Assembly (NCBI GenBank): GCA_947589145.1
Contig: CANQCB010000015.1
Location: 1 to 20,042 of the forward strand
Source: an uncultured Clostridia bacterium
Lineage (GTDB): Bacteria; Bacillota; Clostridia; Christensenellales; Pumilibacteraceae
Reading direction: 5' to 3'
DNA length: 20,042 nt
Shown piece by piece: positions 6,982-12,874 of the stretch. The position numbers and the translations under genes were made by a program. The notes under the pieces are model-generated. The model was not told the origin of the DNA, made no database searches, and saw only the letters and a list, made by a program, of their open reading frames with translations. Numbering within the stretch: the stretch's first letter is position 1; each line of letters opens with the position of its first letter.

Positions 6982-8067
6982 ATGTCGATAGCGATAATAT
7001 TCGGGGGCAGGTCGTGCGAACATAACGTCAGCGTAGTGACGGGCGTGCAAATACTCAACGCGGTAAGGGCGCTCGATCCTCTGCCGATATACATAGACAA
7101 AAACGGCGAGTGGAGAACGGGGGAATTATACGACCTCGAAGCCGCAAAAGAATGGAAAAAGCTCAAAAAAGTATATCCGCGCCCGGGCTCGCAATATCTG
7201 TTTTCCGCACGCGGCAGGAAATTCGCGAAAATAGACGCGGCGGTGCTCTGCCTGCACGGGCACAACGGCGAGGACGGCTGCATTCAAGGTCTGCTCGAAA
7301 TCTGCGGCATACCGTATACGGGTTCGGGCGTGCTTGCGAGCGCGGTATGCATGGATAAATCGGCTTTCAAACAGTTCGTCAAAAACGAGGGAATACCGAC
7401 CCTGCCATATACGGTATTCTCTCGAAAGGAGTTTAACGAAAACATATATAAGGTTGCGGACAGATTGAACGAAATCGGCTATCCGCTCATTGTAAAACCC
7501 GCCTGCCTCGGCTCGTCGATAGGCGTGGGAATAGCGCGCACCGAAGCCGAGTTGGTGGAAGCGACGCGCGCCGCGTTCGAGTATGACAATCGCGTAATAA
7601 CCGAAAAGTTGCTGGAAAATTTTCGGGAGTTTAACTGCGCGGCGCTCGGCGACGAGGGCGACGTAACGGTCAGCGAGGTGGAAGAACCGATAGGTTGGAA
7701 GGAATTTCTCTCATACAAGGACAAATACGCGGGCGCGAAGTCTGCGGCAAAACGCCGCTATCCCGCCGACATTCCGACGGAGATCTCCGAGGAAATAAAG
7801 CGGCTCACCAAACTCGTATTCGAAAAAGCGGGTCTTTCGGGCGTGGTGCGCGTGGACTTTATGCTGTCAAACGACGGCACGCTGTATTTGAACGAGGTCA
7901 ACACGTTGCCCGGTTCGCTTGCGGCATACTTTTTCAAACGTCACGGCATAAGCGAAAAAGAATTCGTTATGCGGCTGGTGGGAATTGCCGAAAGGCGTAA
8001 GGCGGCGGCAGACCGACTCGTATATTCGTATAATGTTCCCGCAATCGCGGGAAAGGACGGAAAATAA
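6982..8067 (+). CDS. ddl: D-alanine--D-alanine ligase
   Basis: This is a cytoplasmic ATP-grasp ligase that joins two D-alanines for the peptidoglycan stem. The start at 6982 has GGAGGT (6971-6976) five bases upstream. The N-terminal motif GGRSCEHNVSVVTG, the central HGHNGEDGCIQGLLE, GIPYTGSGVLASAVCMDK, the ATP-grasp KPACLGSSIGVG and the C-terminal NEVNTLPGS occur in order. In the omega loop the sequence SYKDKYAG keeps the Lys-Tyr pair equivalent to K215/Y216 of E. coli DdlB. That tyrosine marks D-Ala-D-Ala rather than D-Ala-D-Lac ligases (Phe there), so a D-Ala-D-Lac type is unlikely. The length, 361 residues, is normal. It sits between two terminators, apart from the shared upstream glmM-uppP unit, and no murF follows. 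I found no strong promoter between 6926 and 6970. Confidence 0.95.
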   Translation: MSIAIIFGGRSCEHNVSVVTGVQILNAVRALDPLPIYIDKNGEWRTGELYDLEAAKEWKKLKKVYPRPGSQYLFSARGRKFAKIDAAVLCLHGHNGEDGCIQGLLEICGIPYTGSGVLASAVCMDKSAFKQFVKNEGIPTLPYTVFSRKEFNENIYKVADRLNEIGYPLIVKPACLGSSIGVGIARTEAELVEATRAAFEYDNRVITEKLLENFREFNCAALGDEGDVTVSEVEEPIGWKEFLSYKDKYAGAKSAAKRRYPADIPTEISEEIKRLTKLVFEKAGLSGVVRVDFMLSNDGTLYLNEVNTLPGSLAAYFFKRHGISEKEFVMRLVGIAERRKAAADRLVYSYNVPAIAGKDGK

Positions 8068-8096
8068 TTGACCGCGCAAGGTGAAAATGCTATAAT
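8068..8096 (+). promoter_or_regulatory. Near-consensus sigma-70 promoter of icd
   Basis: TTGACC (8068-8073), a 17-bp spacer and a perfect TATAAT (8091-8096). The -35 begins on the base after the ddl stop codon. The predicted start is near 8103. A CCTTCG/CGAAGG hairpin (8105-8110 with 8116-8121) sits at the 5' end of the leader, just before the GGAGG site at 8125-8129. Confidence 0.88.
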
Positions 8097-8133
8097 ATAA
8101 ACGACCTTCGGAAAGCGAAGGCGCGGAGGCATT

Positions 8134-9336
8134 ATGGCAAAGATAACTTACGAAAAACCGATTGCCGAACTTCAAGGCGACGAGATGACGCGCATACTCT
8201 GGGATTGGATAAAGGAAATTCTGATCGAGCCCAAAGTCGCGCTGAAAACCGAATATTACGACCTCGGACTTGTGCACAGGGATGAGACGGACGACGAGGT
8301 GACCAAGGAAGCGGGCGAGGCTATAAAACGTTTGGGCGTAGGCGTCAAGTGCGCGACGATCACGCCGAACAACCAACGTCTCGAAGAATATAAGCTCAAA
8401 CGGCTTTATCCGTCGCCCAACGGCACGATAAGGGCGATATTGGACGGTACGGTGTTTCGTACTCCCATTCTCGTAAAAGGCATAACGCCGTACATTCCGA
8501 CTTGGACGAAGCCGATCACCATTGCCCGTCACGCATACGGCGACGTATACAAAGCGACGGATGTGCGCGTGGAAAACGCTGCGAAAGCCGAACTTCTCGT
8601 CACGGAGGCGGACGGCAGGGAAAAGAGATACCCCGTGTTTGACTTCGAGGGCGGCGGCGTACTTCAAGGCATGCACAACACGGATAAGTCGATATCCGCA
8701 TTTGCGCGCTCCTGCTTCAACTTTGCGCTCGACGCAAAACAGGATCTGTGGTTCGGCGCAAAAGATACCATTTCCAAAGTTTACGACGGCAGGTTTAAGG
8801 CGATCTTCGCCGAGATTTTCGAGAGCGAATTCAAAGCCGCATTCGAAAAGGCGGGCATAAAATACGAATACACGCTGATCGACGACTGCGTTGCGCGCGT
8901 AGTCCGTTCGAGCGGCGGCATGATATGGGCGTGCAAGAACTACGACGGCGACGTTATGAGCGATATGCTTGCGACGGCGTTCGGCTCGCTTGCGATGATG
9001 TCCAGCGTGCTCGTATCTCCCGACGGCAACTTCGAATACGAAGCGGCTCACGGCACGGTGACGAGGCACTATTATAAATACAGGGCGGGAGAGGAGACTT
9101 CCACCAACCCCGTCGCCACCATATTCGCCTGGAGCGGCGCGCTCCGTAAGCGCGGAGAGACCGAAAACAACAAAGCGCTTATCGGTTTTGCCGACGATCT
9201 CGAACGCGCCACGATTTCCACGATCGAGAGCGGTTACATGACGGGCGACCTTGCGATCATATTCAAAGCGGACGGAATAACGCCAAAAAAGCTCAACTCC
9301 CGCGACTTTCTCGAAGCCATCGCTTCCGATCTTTGA
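8134..9336 (+). CDS. icd: NADP-dependent isocitrate dehydrogenase, dimeric eukaryote-like type
   Basis: The enzyme oxidises isocitrate to 2-oxoglutarate and CO2, feeding glutamate synthesis and supplying NADPH. GGAGG at 8125-8129 supports the ATG at 8134. Family motifs are PIAELQGDEMTRILW at the N-terminus, CATITPNNQRLEEYKLK, SPNGTIR in the substrate loop, WTKPITIARHAYGDVYKATD, IDDCVARVVRSSGGMIWACKNYDGDVMSD with metal-binding aspartates, EAAHGTVTRHY and STNPVATIFAWSGAL. These match the roughly 400-residue homodimeric class also found in mitochondria and cytosol, not the E. coli type. Length is 400. NADP preference is a family expectation and was not derived from residues. It has its own strong promoter and terminator and is a single-gene unit. 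No citrate synthase or aconitase is adjacent. Confidence 0.95.
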   Translation: MAKITYEKPIAELQGDEMTRILWDWIKEILIEPKVALKTEYYDLGLVHRDETDDEVTKEAGEAIKRLGVGVKCATITPNNQRLEEYKLKRLYPSPNGTIRAILDGTVFRTPILVKGITPYIPTWTKPITIARHAYGDVYKATDVRVENAAKAELLVTEADGREKRYPVFDFEGGGVLQGMHNTDKSISAFARSCFNFALDAKQDLWFGAKDTISKVYDGRFKAIFAEIFESEFKAAFEKAGIKYEYTLIDDCVARVVRSSGGMIWACKNYDGDVMSDMLATAFGSLAMMSSVLVSPDGNFEYEAAHGTVTRHYYKYRAGEETSTNPVATIFAWSGALRKRGETENNKALIGFADDLERATISTIESGYMTGDLAIIFKADGITPKKLNSRDFLEAIASDL

Positions 9337-9340
9337 TAAG

Positions 9341-9379
9341 AAAAATCGGGTTGTCATACCGCGACAGCTCGATTTTTTT
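9341..9379 (+). terminator. Intrinsic terminator of icd
   Basis: AAAAATCG (9341-9348) pairs with CGATTTTT, and inside it GGTTGTC pairs with GACAGCT with two wobbles, giving about fifteen base pairs around ATACCGC. The right arm ends in a seven-T tract. Confidence 0.88.
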
Positions 9380-9430
9380 ATTACGAAATTATTATACGCG
9401 ACATAAATATACGATAACGCGGAAAAACAG

Positions 9431-9459
9431 GTGACAAAAAGCGATAAGCGTGGTAAAAT
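9431..9459 (+). promoter_or_regulatory. Promoter of the PHP gene, predicting a leaderless mRNA
   Basis: GTGACA (9431-9436), a 17-bp spacer and TAAAAT (9454-9459) with an upstream TG (extended -10). The usual start, seven bases after the -10, is 9466, which is the A of the ATG. No Shine-Dalgarno precedes the gene. Confidence 0.75.
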
Positions 9460-9465
9460 ACAAAT

Positions 9466-10227
9466 ATGGCATTCACGGGAGATTTTCATACTCACTCCGT
9501 ATACTCTCACGGCAAGGGTTCGGTCGAGGATAACGTGCTGGCGGCGAGGGAGAAGGGACTGAAAACGGTGGTCATAAGCGACCACGGCGTTTGCGTGTAT
9601 CCCAACAATATCCACCCGTCCGACGTAAACGACTACCTTCTCGATATAAAAGCCTGCCGCGAGAAATATCCGGACATAGAAATACTTTCGGGTGTGGAAT
9701 CCAATCTTCTGTCAAACGACGGCGATATCGACCTGCCCGAGGAAGCCGAGGACGCTCTCGATTGGATCAATTTCGGTTTTCACCTGATAAGAATGCCGGA
9801 TAAGGCGAAATCGTTTTTCGGCTTTTGGTTACCGAACGCGACGTTTTCATTTGACAAAGCCGCCCGCGTGGCAAAAAATACCGACGCTTATATAAAGACG
9901 ATGGAACGCTACCGCGTGAGCGCGATAGCCCACCCTTGCAAACAAATAGCGCTTGACTTGAAAGCGCTCGGAGAGGCGGCGAGAGACCTCGGCGTATATG
10001 TGGAGATCAACACCAAAAATTGCGTGTTGGAACGTCACGATTTCGAGACTTTGGGCAAGACGGGGTGCGAATTTATTTGCTCCTCGGACGCTCACTCTCC
10101 CGACGTGGTAGGCGATTTTTCCGCCGTACGCCTCTTTGACGGAGCGGGTCTGGACAGAAAACTCATCGCAAATTGGGACAGATCGCCCAAGATCCGCGCG
10201 CGTAAGAACGCCTCGTCGAACTCGTGA
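9466..10227 (+). CDS. PHP-domain metal-dependent phosphoesterase (YcdX-like)
   Basis: Polymerase-and-histidinol-phosphatase (PHP) hydrolases bind a cluster of metal ions with His and Asp residues and cleave phosphoesters. The visible ligands are H8 and H10 in GDFHTHSVYSH, H15, D39-H40 in VISDHG, H50, E78 in LSGVESN, a histidine in AIAHPCKQ and the C-terminal SSDAHSP. The spacing resembles the YcdX-type stand-alone PHP proteins (about 245 residues) more than histidinol phosphatase HisK, but the substrate cannot be read from sequence. Length is 253. The basic tail PKIRARKNASSNS is not conserved in the family as I know it. There is no ribosome binding site, and the promoter places +1 on the ATG. 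No histidine-biosynthesis genes are nearby. It stands alone between icd and a repeat array. Confidence 0.85.
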   Translation: MAFTGDFHTHSVYSHGKGSVEDNVLAAREKGLKTVVISDHGVCVYPNNIHPSDVNDYLLDIKACREKYPDIEILSGVESNLLSNDGDIDLPEEAEDALDWINFGFHLIRMPDKAKSFFGFWLPNATFSFDKAARVAKNTDAYIKTMERYRVSAIAHPCKQIALDLKALGEAARDLGVYVEINTKNCVLERHDFETLGKTGCEFICSSDAHSPDVVGDFSAVRLFDGAGLDRKLIANWDRSPKIRARKNASSNS

Positions 10228-10320
10228 AATAAAAGCACAATATGCGCCCGCTCGTTTCGGAATCGAGGGGAGACTTAAAGCGGCGGGGAAGGGCTTCGTC
10301 GCGTAGCCGGACAATCGAAA
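10228..10320. other. Intergenic segment after the PHP gene, no gene seen
   Basis: About 90 bases of moderately GC-rich DNA with no ORF with a start signal. A weak GGCT/AGCC pairing exists around 10293-10318 but without a T tract, so no convincing plus-strand terminator for the PHP gene is visible. Confidence 0.4.
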
Positions 10321-10474
10321 AAAATGCGAATCGATATAAAACGCAAATCGCAGTGATAAGAAAACGTAAATCAAATAAAACGCAGATCTAAACAAAACGC
10401 AAGTCGAAGCAATAAGAAAAACGTAAATCAAACAAAACGCAAATCAATATAAAACGTAAATCGAAACAATAAGA
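10321..10474. repeat. A-rich tandem repeat array (eight units, 56-57-base higher-order period)
   Basis: Eight degenerate units start with AAAAYG and mostly continue as AAAACGYAAATC. They begin at 10321, 10338, 10361, 10377, 10394, 10418, 10434 and 10451. Unit lengths follow the order 23-24, 16, 17, so a larger unit of 56-57 bases is itself repeated (10338, 10394, 10451). The longest unit type ends in AATAAGA or a variant. The next would-be unit (10475) is the left arm of the terminator hairpin. No ORF covers it, and there are no CRISPR-like spacers. Confidence 0.8.
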
Positions 10475-10506
10475 AAAACGCAGTCGACGCTTGCCGACTG
10501 CGTTTT
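10470..10506 (-). terminator. Intrinsic terminator of the distal zinc-ribbon gene
   Basis: AAAACGCAGTCG (10475-10486) and CGACTGCGTTTT (10495-10506) form a perfect twelve-base-pair stem with an eight-base loop. On the minus strand it runs into TTTTTCTTATT, so it serves the gene ending at 10553. The plus-strand tail is only TTTT. Confidence 0.85.
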
Positions 10507-10552
10507 CAGATCTTATCGTGTCTGTTTTAACCGAAGTTTTTTATGTATCTTA

Positions 10553-10993
10553 TCAAGCGGGCATAGGCATAGGAACGACCCAAAGCAGTAACGCTACTGC
10601 CGCAAGGGACAGACCTACGATAGCGACGGGCAAATGACCCTTCTGCTTCACCGTTGCCATAATTATGCCGACAATGCCGAGGATTACGCCCACGATGGAA
10701 GTAACGAGGGAAATGTACGTCAATACCAGGGCAAATTGTGCCAATCCGACGCTCAGCGTATAGATGCTGATATACGCGAACGCAATAGCGGCTACCATTG
10801 CGGCGAGACCGATAATACCGAATACCAAGCCTGCCGTAGCGCATCCGTTCTTAACGACGGGATTTACGGGAGCGGCCTGTTGGGGCTGACCGTAAGGATT
10901 ATATTGCGGCTGTTGTTGACCTAACGCCGAGCCGCAGTAAGGGCAAACGTTGAATCCGTCCGCAACTTCTTTTCCACATTTGGGACAAAACAT
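10553..10993 (-). CDS. Zinc-ribbon membrane protein, paralogue 1 of 5
   Basis: The 146-residue product begins with a four-cysteine zinc ribbon (C3, C6, C17, C20: CPKC and CPYC). A short linker QQQPQYNPYGQPQQ follows, then three hydrophobic segments at about residues 49-73, 80-112 and 121-140. It is the most divergent of the five paralogues: the membrane part lacks the ILGLVFSF and GKGLALAGII blocks seen in the others, and the tail is PMPMPA. The start at 10993 has AAAGGAG about eight bases upstream. It has its own promoter, closely similar to those of paralogues 4 and 5, with a nine-base G tract between -35 and -10. Zinc ribbon plus DUF4190-like membrane proteins are common in Bacillota but have no settled function. 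The ribbon is expected in the cytoplasm. Confidence 0.8.
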   Translation of the reverse strand: MFCPKCGKEVADGFNVCPYCGSALGQQQPQYNPYGQPQQAAPVNPVVKNGCATAGLVFGIIGLAAMVAAIAFAYISIYTLSVGLAQFALVLTYISLVTSIVGVILGIVGIIMATVKQKGHLPVAIVGLSLAAVALLLWVVPMPMPA

Positions 10994-11026
10994 TTTTGAC
11001 TCTCCTTTATCTATGTTATTACGGTC

Positions 11027-11056
11027 ATTCTAACACACGCGGGGGGGGGTTGTCAA
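11027..11056 (-). promoter_or_regulatory. Promoter of zinc-ribbon paralogue 1, spacer with G9 tract
   Basis: On the minus strand TTGACA (11056-11051), an 18-bp spacer and TAGAAT (11032-11027). The spacer holds nine consecutive C on the minus strand (G tract 11041-11049). The leader is about 27 bases with AAAGGAG. Confidence 0.75.
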
Positions 11057-11060
11057 TACC

Positions 11061-11091
11061 TTGTGAAAAAATTTTTACATTTTTTTCACAA
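11061..11091. repeat. Inverted repeat upstream of the paralogue 1 promoter
   Basis: TTGTGAAAAAA (11061-11071) and TTTTTTCACAA (11081-11091) are perfect eleven-base arms around nine bases, lying just upstream of the -35 box. It could be an operator or an AT-rich UP-like element. Related but degenerate sequences sit at the same place in front of paralogues 4 and 5. Confidence 0.5.
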
Positions 11092-11141
11092 AGTTATAAG
11101 TAAAATTCAACCGCCGCTTATTTCGAACGTTTTCGCACAAG

Positions 11142-11172
11142 AAAAAAGCGCCTTCCAACGAAAACGCTTTTC
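11142..11172 (-). terminator. Intrinsic terminator after zinc-ribbon paralogue 2
   Basis: On the minus strand AAAAGCGTTTTC (11172-11161) pairs with GAAGGCGCTTTT with two wobbles around GTTG. The right arm runs into a six-T tract (11147-11142). Confidence 0.8.
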
Positions 11173-11203
11173 CGAATCGGTCTATTAAATTCCGCCGCTT
11201 ATG

Positions 11204-11731
11204 TCACATCACTATAAAGAGATCCATGAGAATCATATTTGCAATAAAATTGCCGACTATCGTAACGATCGAGACGACGAGAGCGGCGATAGCCAAACCC
11301 TTTTGTCCGCAACGATTTCTGAACGACCGCGTCATGCCTATTATCGACAGAATGAGTCCCGCCCACATGAGAGCGGTGCCGATCATTGAAAGCCCCAACA
11401 GCAGCGCTCCGTAATAGACGTAAAATCCCGCAATGTCCAGAGCGGTAATTATAAGAATCGCGACGGACGAAAATATAATACCCAATATCGCGCAGATATT
11501 ACTCTTCGTACTCGGCTGCTCGTTTTGCTGCGGGCGAACGTATTGCGGATTATACTGTCCGTAAGGCTGCCCGTACGGCTGACCGTAAGGATTCTGTCTG
11601 TAAGGATTCTGCCCGTAAGGATATTGACCGTACGGCTGTCCGTTCACGTTCGGCCGATCCAATATGTTTTCGCAATAGGGACACATATAAGAACCGTCCG
11701 AAATTTCTTTTCCGCAATGGGGACAATACAT
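11204..11731 (-). CDS. Zinc-ribbon, PYGQ-linker membrane protein, paralogue 2 of 5
   Basis: The product is 175 residues. The zinc ribbon (C3, C6, C17, C20: CPHC and CPYC) is followed by a low-complexity linker at about residues 30-75 built from PYGQ, PYRQ and YGQY units, rich in Gln, Tyr, Pro, Asn and Gly. Three hydrophobic segments follow: one starting NICAILGIIFSSVAILIIT, one containing GALLLGLSMIG, and a last one in KGLAIAALVVSIVTIVGNF. The last block aligns with the GKGLALAGIIVS block of paralogues 3-5. GGAGG lies six bases before the ATG. It is 27 bases downstream of paralogue 3 with no terminator between, so the two form a small operon. The membrane topology and cytoplasmic ribbon are predictions; the function is unknown. 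Confidence 0.8.
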   Translation of the reverse strand: MYCPHCGKEISDGSYMCPYCENILDRPNVNGQPYGQYPYGQNPYRQNPYGQPYGQPYGQYNPQYVRPQQNEQPSTKSNICAILGIIFSSVAILIITALDIAGFYVYYGALLLGLSMIGTALMWAGLILSIIGMTRSFRNRCGQKGLAIAALVVSIVTIVGNFIANMILMDLFIVM

Positions 11732-11758
11732 AACTTTCCTCCGTGACGCCCGATCTCG

Positions 11759-12133
11759 TTAAATTGCAAGCGCCATATAGTAGAGAGCGACGGGCAAATA
11801 GATGACAAGCGTCAAAACAACGAGCCCGATGGACACTGCCGACACTATGATACCGGCAAGCGCCAAACCTTTGCCTTCGCCGCCCATTTCGTCTGCCTTG
11901 CGATAGCCGAGTATGCTGAGTACAAGCCCGGCAATGCAGACCAAAAACGAAAACACGAGTCCGAGTATGGCGAGAATGTTATACTCCTTTTTTACATAAA
12001 CGGGCATGACATAGGGCGGCGCTTGAAAGCCGCTTGCATTCCGATTTGTATATGCCTCGCTTTGTGCGGCGCCGCATTCTCTGCAAAATTTTGCGCCGTC
12101 GGGAAGTTCTTTTCCGCAATTCTTACAATACAT
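11759..12133 (-). CDS. Zinc-ribbon DUF4190-like membrane protein, paralogue 3 of 5
   Basis: The product is 124 residues. Zinc ribbon cysteines are C3, C6, C17, C20 (CKNC and CREC). The linker is short, with NRNASGFQAPPYVMPVY in place of the PYGQ repeat, so this copy lost or never gained the repeat. The membrane domain has two hydrophobic segments, NILAILGLVFSFLVCIAGLVLSILGY and GLALAGIIVSAVSIGLVVLTLVIYL, separated by the charged RKADEMGGEGKG turn. This arrangement matches DUF4190 as I know it, and it is close to paralogues 4 and 5. GAGGAG lies about eight bases before the ATG. It is 61 bases after paralogue 4, with a possible promoter of its own in the gap. Function unknown. Confidence 0.8.
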   Translation of the reverse strand: MYCKNCGKELPDGAKFCRECGAAQSEAYTNRNASGFQAPPYVMPVYVKKEYNILAILGLVFSFLVCIAGLVLSILGYRKADEMGGEGKGLALAGIIVSAVSIGLVVLTLVIYLPVALYYMALAI

Positions 12134-12149
12134 TGCACCGTCTCCTCGG

Positions 12150-12178
12150 ATTTTATACTATATTATTCGCAAAGACAA
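12150..12178 (-). promoter_or_regulatory. Possible promoter of zinc-ribbon paralogue 3
   Basis: TTGTCT (12178-12173), a 17-bp spacer and TAAAAT (12155-12150) on the minus strand. The predicted start, near 12143, falls inside the Shine-Dalgarno (12147-12142), so either the start is slightly upstream or this match is fortuitous. Confidence 0.4.
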
Positions 12179-12194
12179 CGTTTTAATAAACATT

Positions 12195-12710
12195 TTAATA
12201 GTAGTATATGCTGCCGTAATACGTTATATATATTATGCCCAAAATAACCGACAACGCCATGGACACCGCCGATACTATGATACCGGCAAGCGCCAAACCT
12301 TTGCCTTCGCCGCCAAGTTCCCCCGCCTTGCGATAGCCGAGTATGCTGAGTATGAGCCCGACAATGCTGAACAAGAACGAAAACACAAGTCCGAGTATGG
12401 CAAGGACGTTGGTCTGCTGTCCGCTCGTTTGCTGACCGTAAGGCTGTTGCCCGTTGGGATATTGCCCGTAAGGTTGACCGTAAGGTTGACCGTAAGGCTG
12501 TCCATAAGGTTGTTGCCCGTAAGGTTGACCGTAAGGCTGTCCATAAGGTTGTTGCCCATACGGCTGACCGTAAGACTGACCGTAAGGCTGTTGTTCGTTG
12601 GGTTTTTCGCTTTCGTTCTGCGAACCGCCGACGTTCGTTACCTGAGAACCGCAGGCGTCGCAAAAGTTGGCGTCGTCGGGAAGTTCTTTCCCGCAATTCG
12701 GACAAAACAT
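12195..12710 (-). CDS. Zinc-ribbon, PYGQ-repeat DUF4190-like membrane protein, paralogue 4 of 5
   Basis: The product is 171 residues. The ribbon is C3, C6, C17, C20 (CPNC and CDAC). Residues about 40-98 are a Gln/Tyr/Pro/Gly-rich repeat with eleven YGQ units (ten PYGQ, one SYGQ), the longest in the cluster. The membrane part has NVLAILGLVFSFLFSIVGLILSILGY, the RKAGELGGEGKG turn and a second helix GLALAGIIVSAVSMALSVILGIIYI, ending in ITYYGSIYYY. The DNA of the repeat holds a 39-bp tandem period. AAAGGAG lies about ten bases before the ATG, behind the best promoter of the family (17-bp spacer). The low-complexity segment resembles prion-like disordered linkers. Whether it assembles or binds anything is not known. 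DUF4190 assignment is from remembered family pattern. Confidence 0.85.
   Translation of the reverse strand: MFCPNCGKELPDDANFCDACGSQVTNVGGSQNESEKPNEQQPYGQSYGQPYGQQPYGQPYGQPYGQQPYGQPYGQPYGQPYGQYPNGQQPYGQQTSGQQTNVLAILGLVFSFLFSIVGLILSILGYRKAGELGGEGKGLALAGIIVSAVSMALSVILGIIYITYYGSIYYY
12489..12557. repeat. 39-bp tandem repeat in the PYGQ-coding segment
   Basis: An identical 30-base block occurs at 12489-12518 and 12528-12557, a period of 39 bp coding for a 13-residue unit of three PYGQ plus Gln. Shorter 12-bp units surround it. Being in frame, gain or loss would change linker length without breaking the gene. Confidence 0.75.
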
Positions 12711-12740
12711 TTTTGATTTCTCCTTTATGTTATCGAAGTC

Positions 12741-12769
12741 ATTTTATCACGGGGCGGGGAATCTGTCAA
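12741..12769 (-). promoter_or_regulatory. Promoter of zinc-ribbon paralogue 4
   Basis: TTGACA (12769-12764), a 17-bp spacer and TAAAAT (12746-12741) with an upstream TG, near consensus. The GC-rich spacer contains GGGGCGGGG on the plus strand, an interrupted version of the G tracts in paralogues 1 and 5. Confidence 0.85.
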
Positions 12770-12787
12770 TATCTGCGAAAGAAATTT

Positions 12788-12874
12788 CATAAAAAATACG
12801 GCGATTTCGCCGTATCGATAGTTTTATGATGCTCAAATATTGATCGGACGATTTTATCGCTTAAACCGCGCGAC
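12788..12874. repeat. Duplicated segment, copy A (partner 13346-13432)
   Basis: This 87-base stretch matches 13346-13432 at roughly nine of ten positions by eye. It covers the terminator hairpin and the last codons of the upstream gene on the minus strand. Here those codons belong to zinc-ribbon paralogue 5; in the partner copy they belong to pdxT. Confidence 0.8.
12791..12815 (-). terminator. Intrinsic terminator of zinc-ribbon paralogue 5
   Basis: ATACGGCG and CGCCGTAT (12796-12803 with 12808-12815) form an eight-base-pair stem with a four-base loop. The minus-strand T tract is the complement of 12791-12795. It is nearly identical to the pdxT terminator. Confidence 0.8.

Noticed and set aside
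6982..8067. D-alanine--D-lactate ligase (vancomycin resistance type)
   Set aside because: The omega loop keeps Lys-Tyr (KDKY), where D-Ala-D-Lac enzymes have Phe or a different loop, and there are no vanH or vanX genes nearby.
7867..9615. Long minus-strand open frame of 582 codons across ddl and icd
   Set aside because: It is antisense to two clearly identified enzymes, has no recognisable motif or SD, and its composition is that of a reverse-strand shadow in GC-biased codons.
10321..10474. CRISPR array
   Set aside because: Units are 16-24 bases, degenerate, with no unique spacers of 30 or more bases, and there are no cas genes.
12134..12194. Terminator between zinc-ribbon paralogues 4 and 3
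   Set aside because: The gap is AT-rich but forms no stable stem followed by a T tract, so read-through is more likely.
12195..12710. Plus-strand leucine/valine/arginine repeat frames (for example 12429-12716)
   Set aside because: These are reverse-strand readings of the PYGQ-coding repeats and have no other support.
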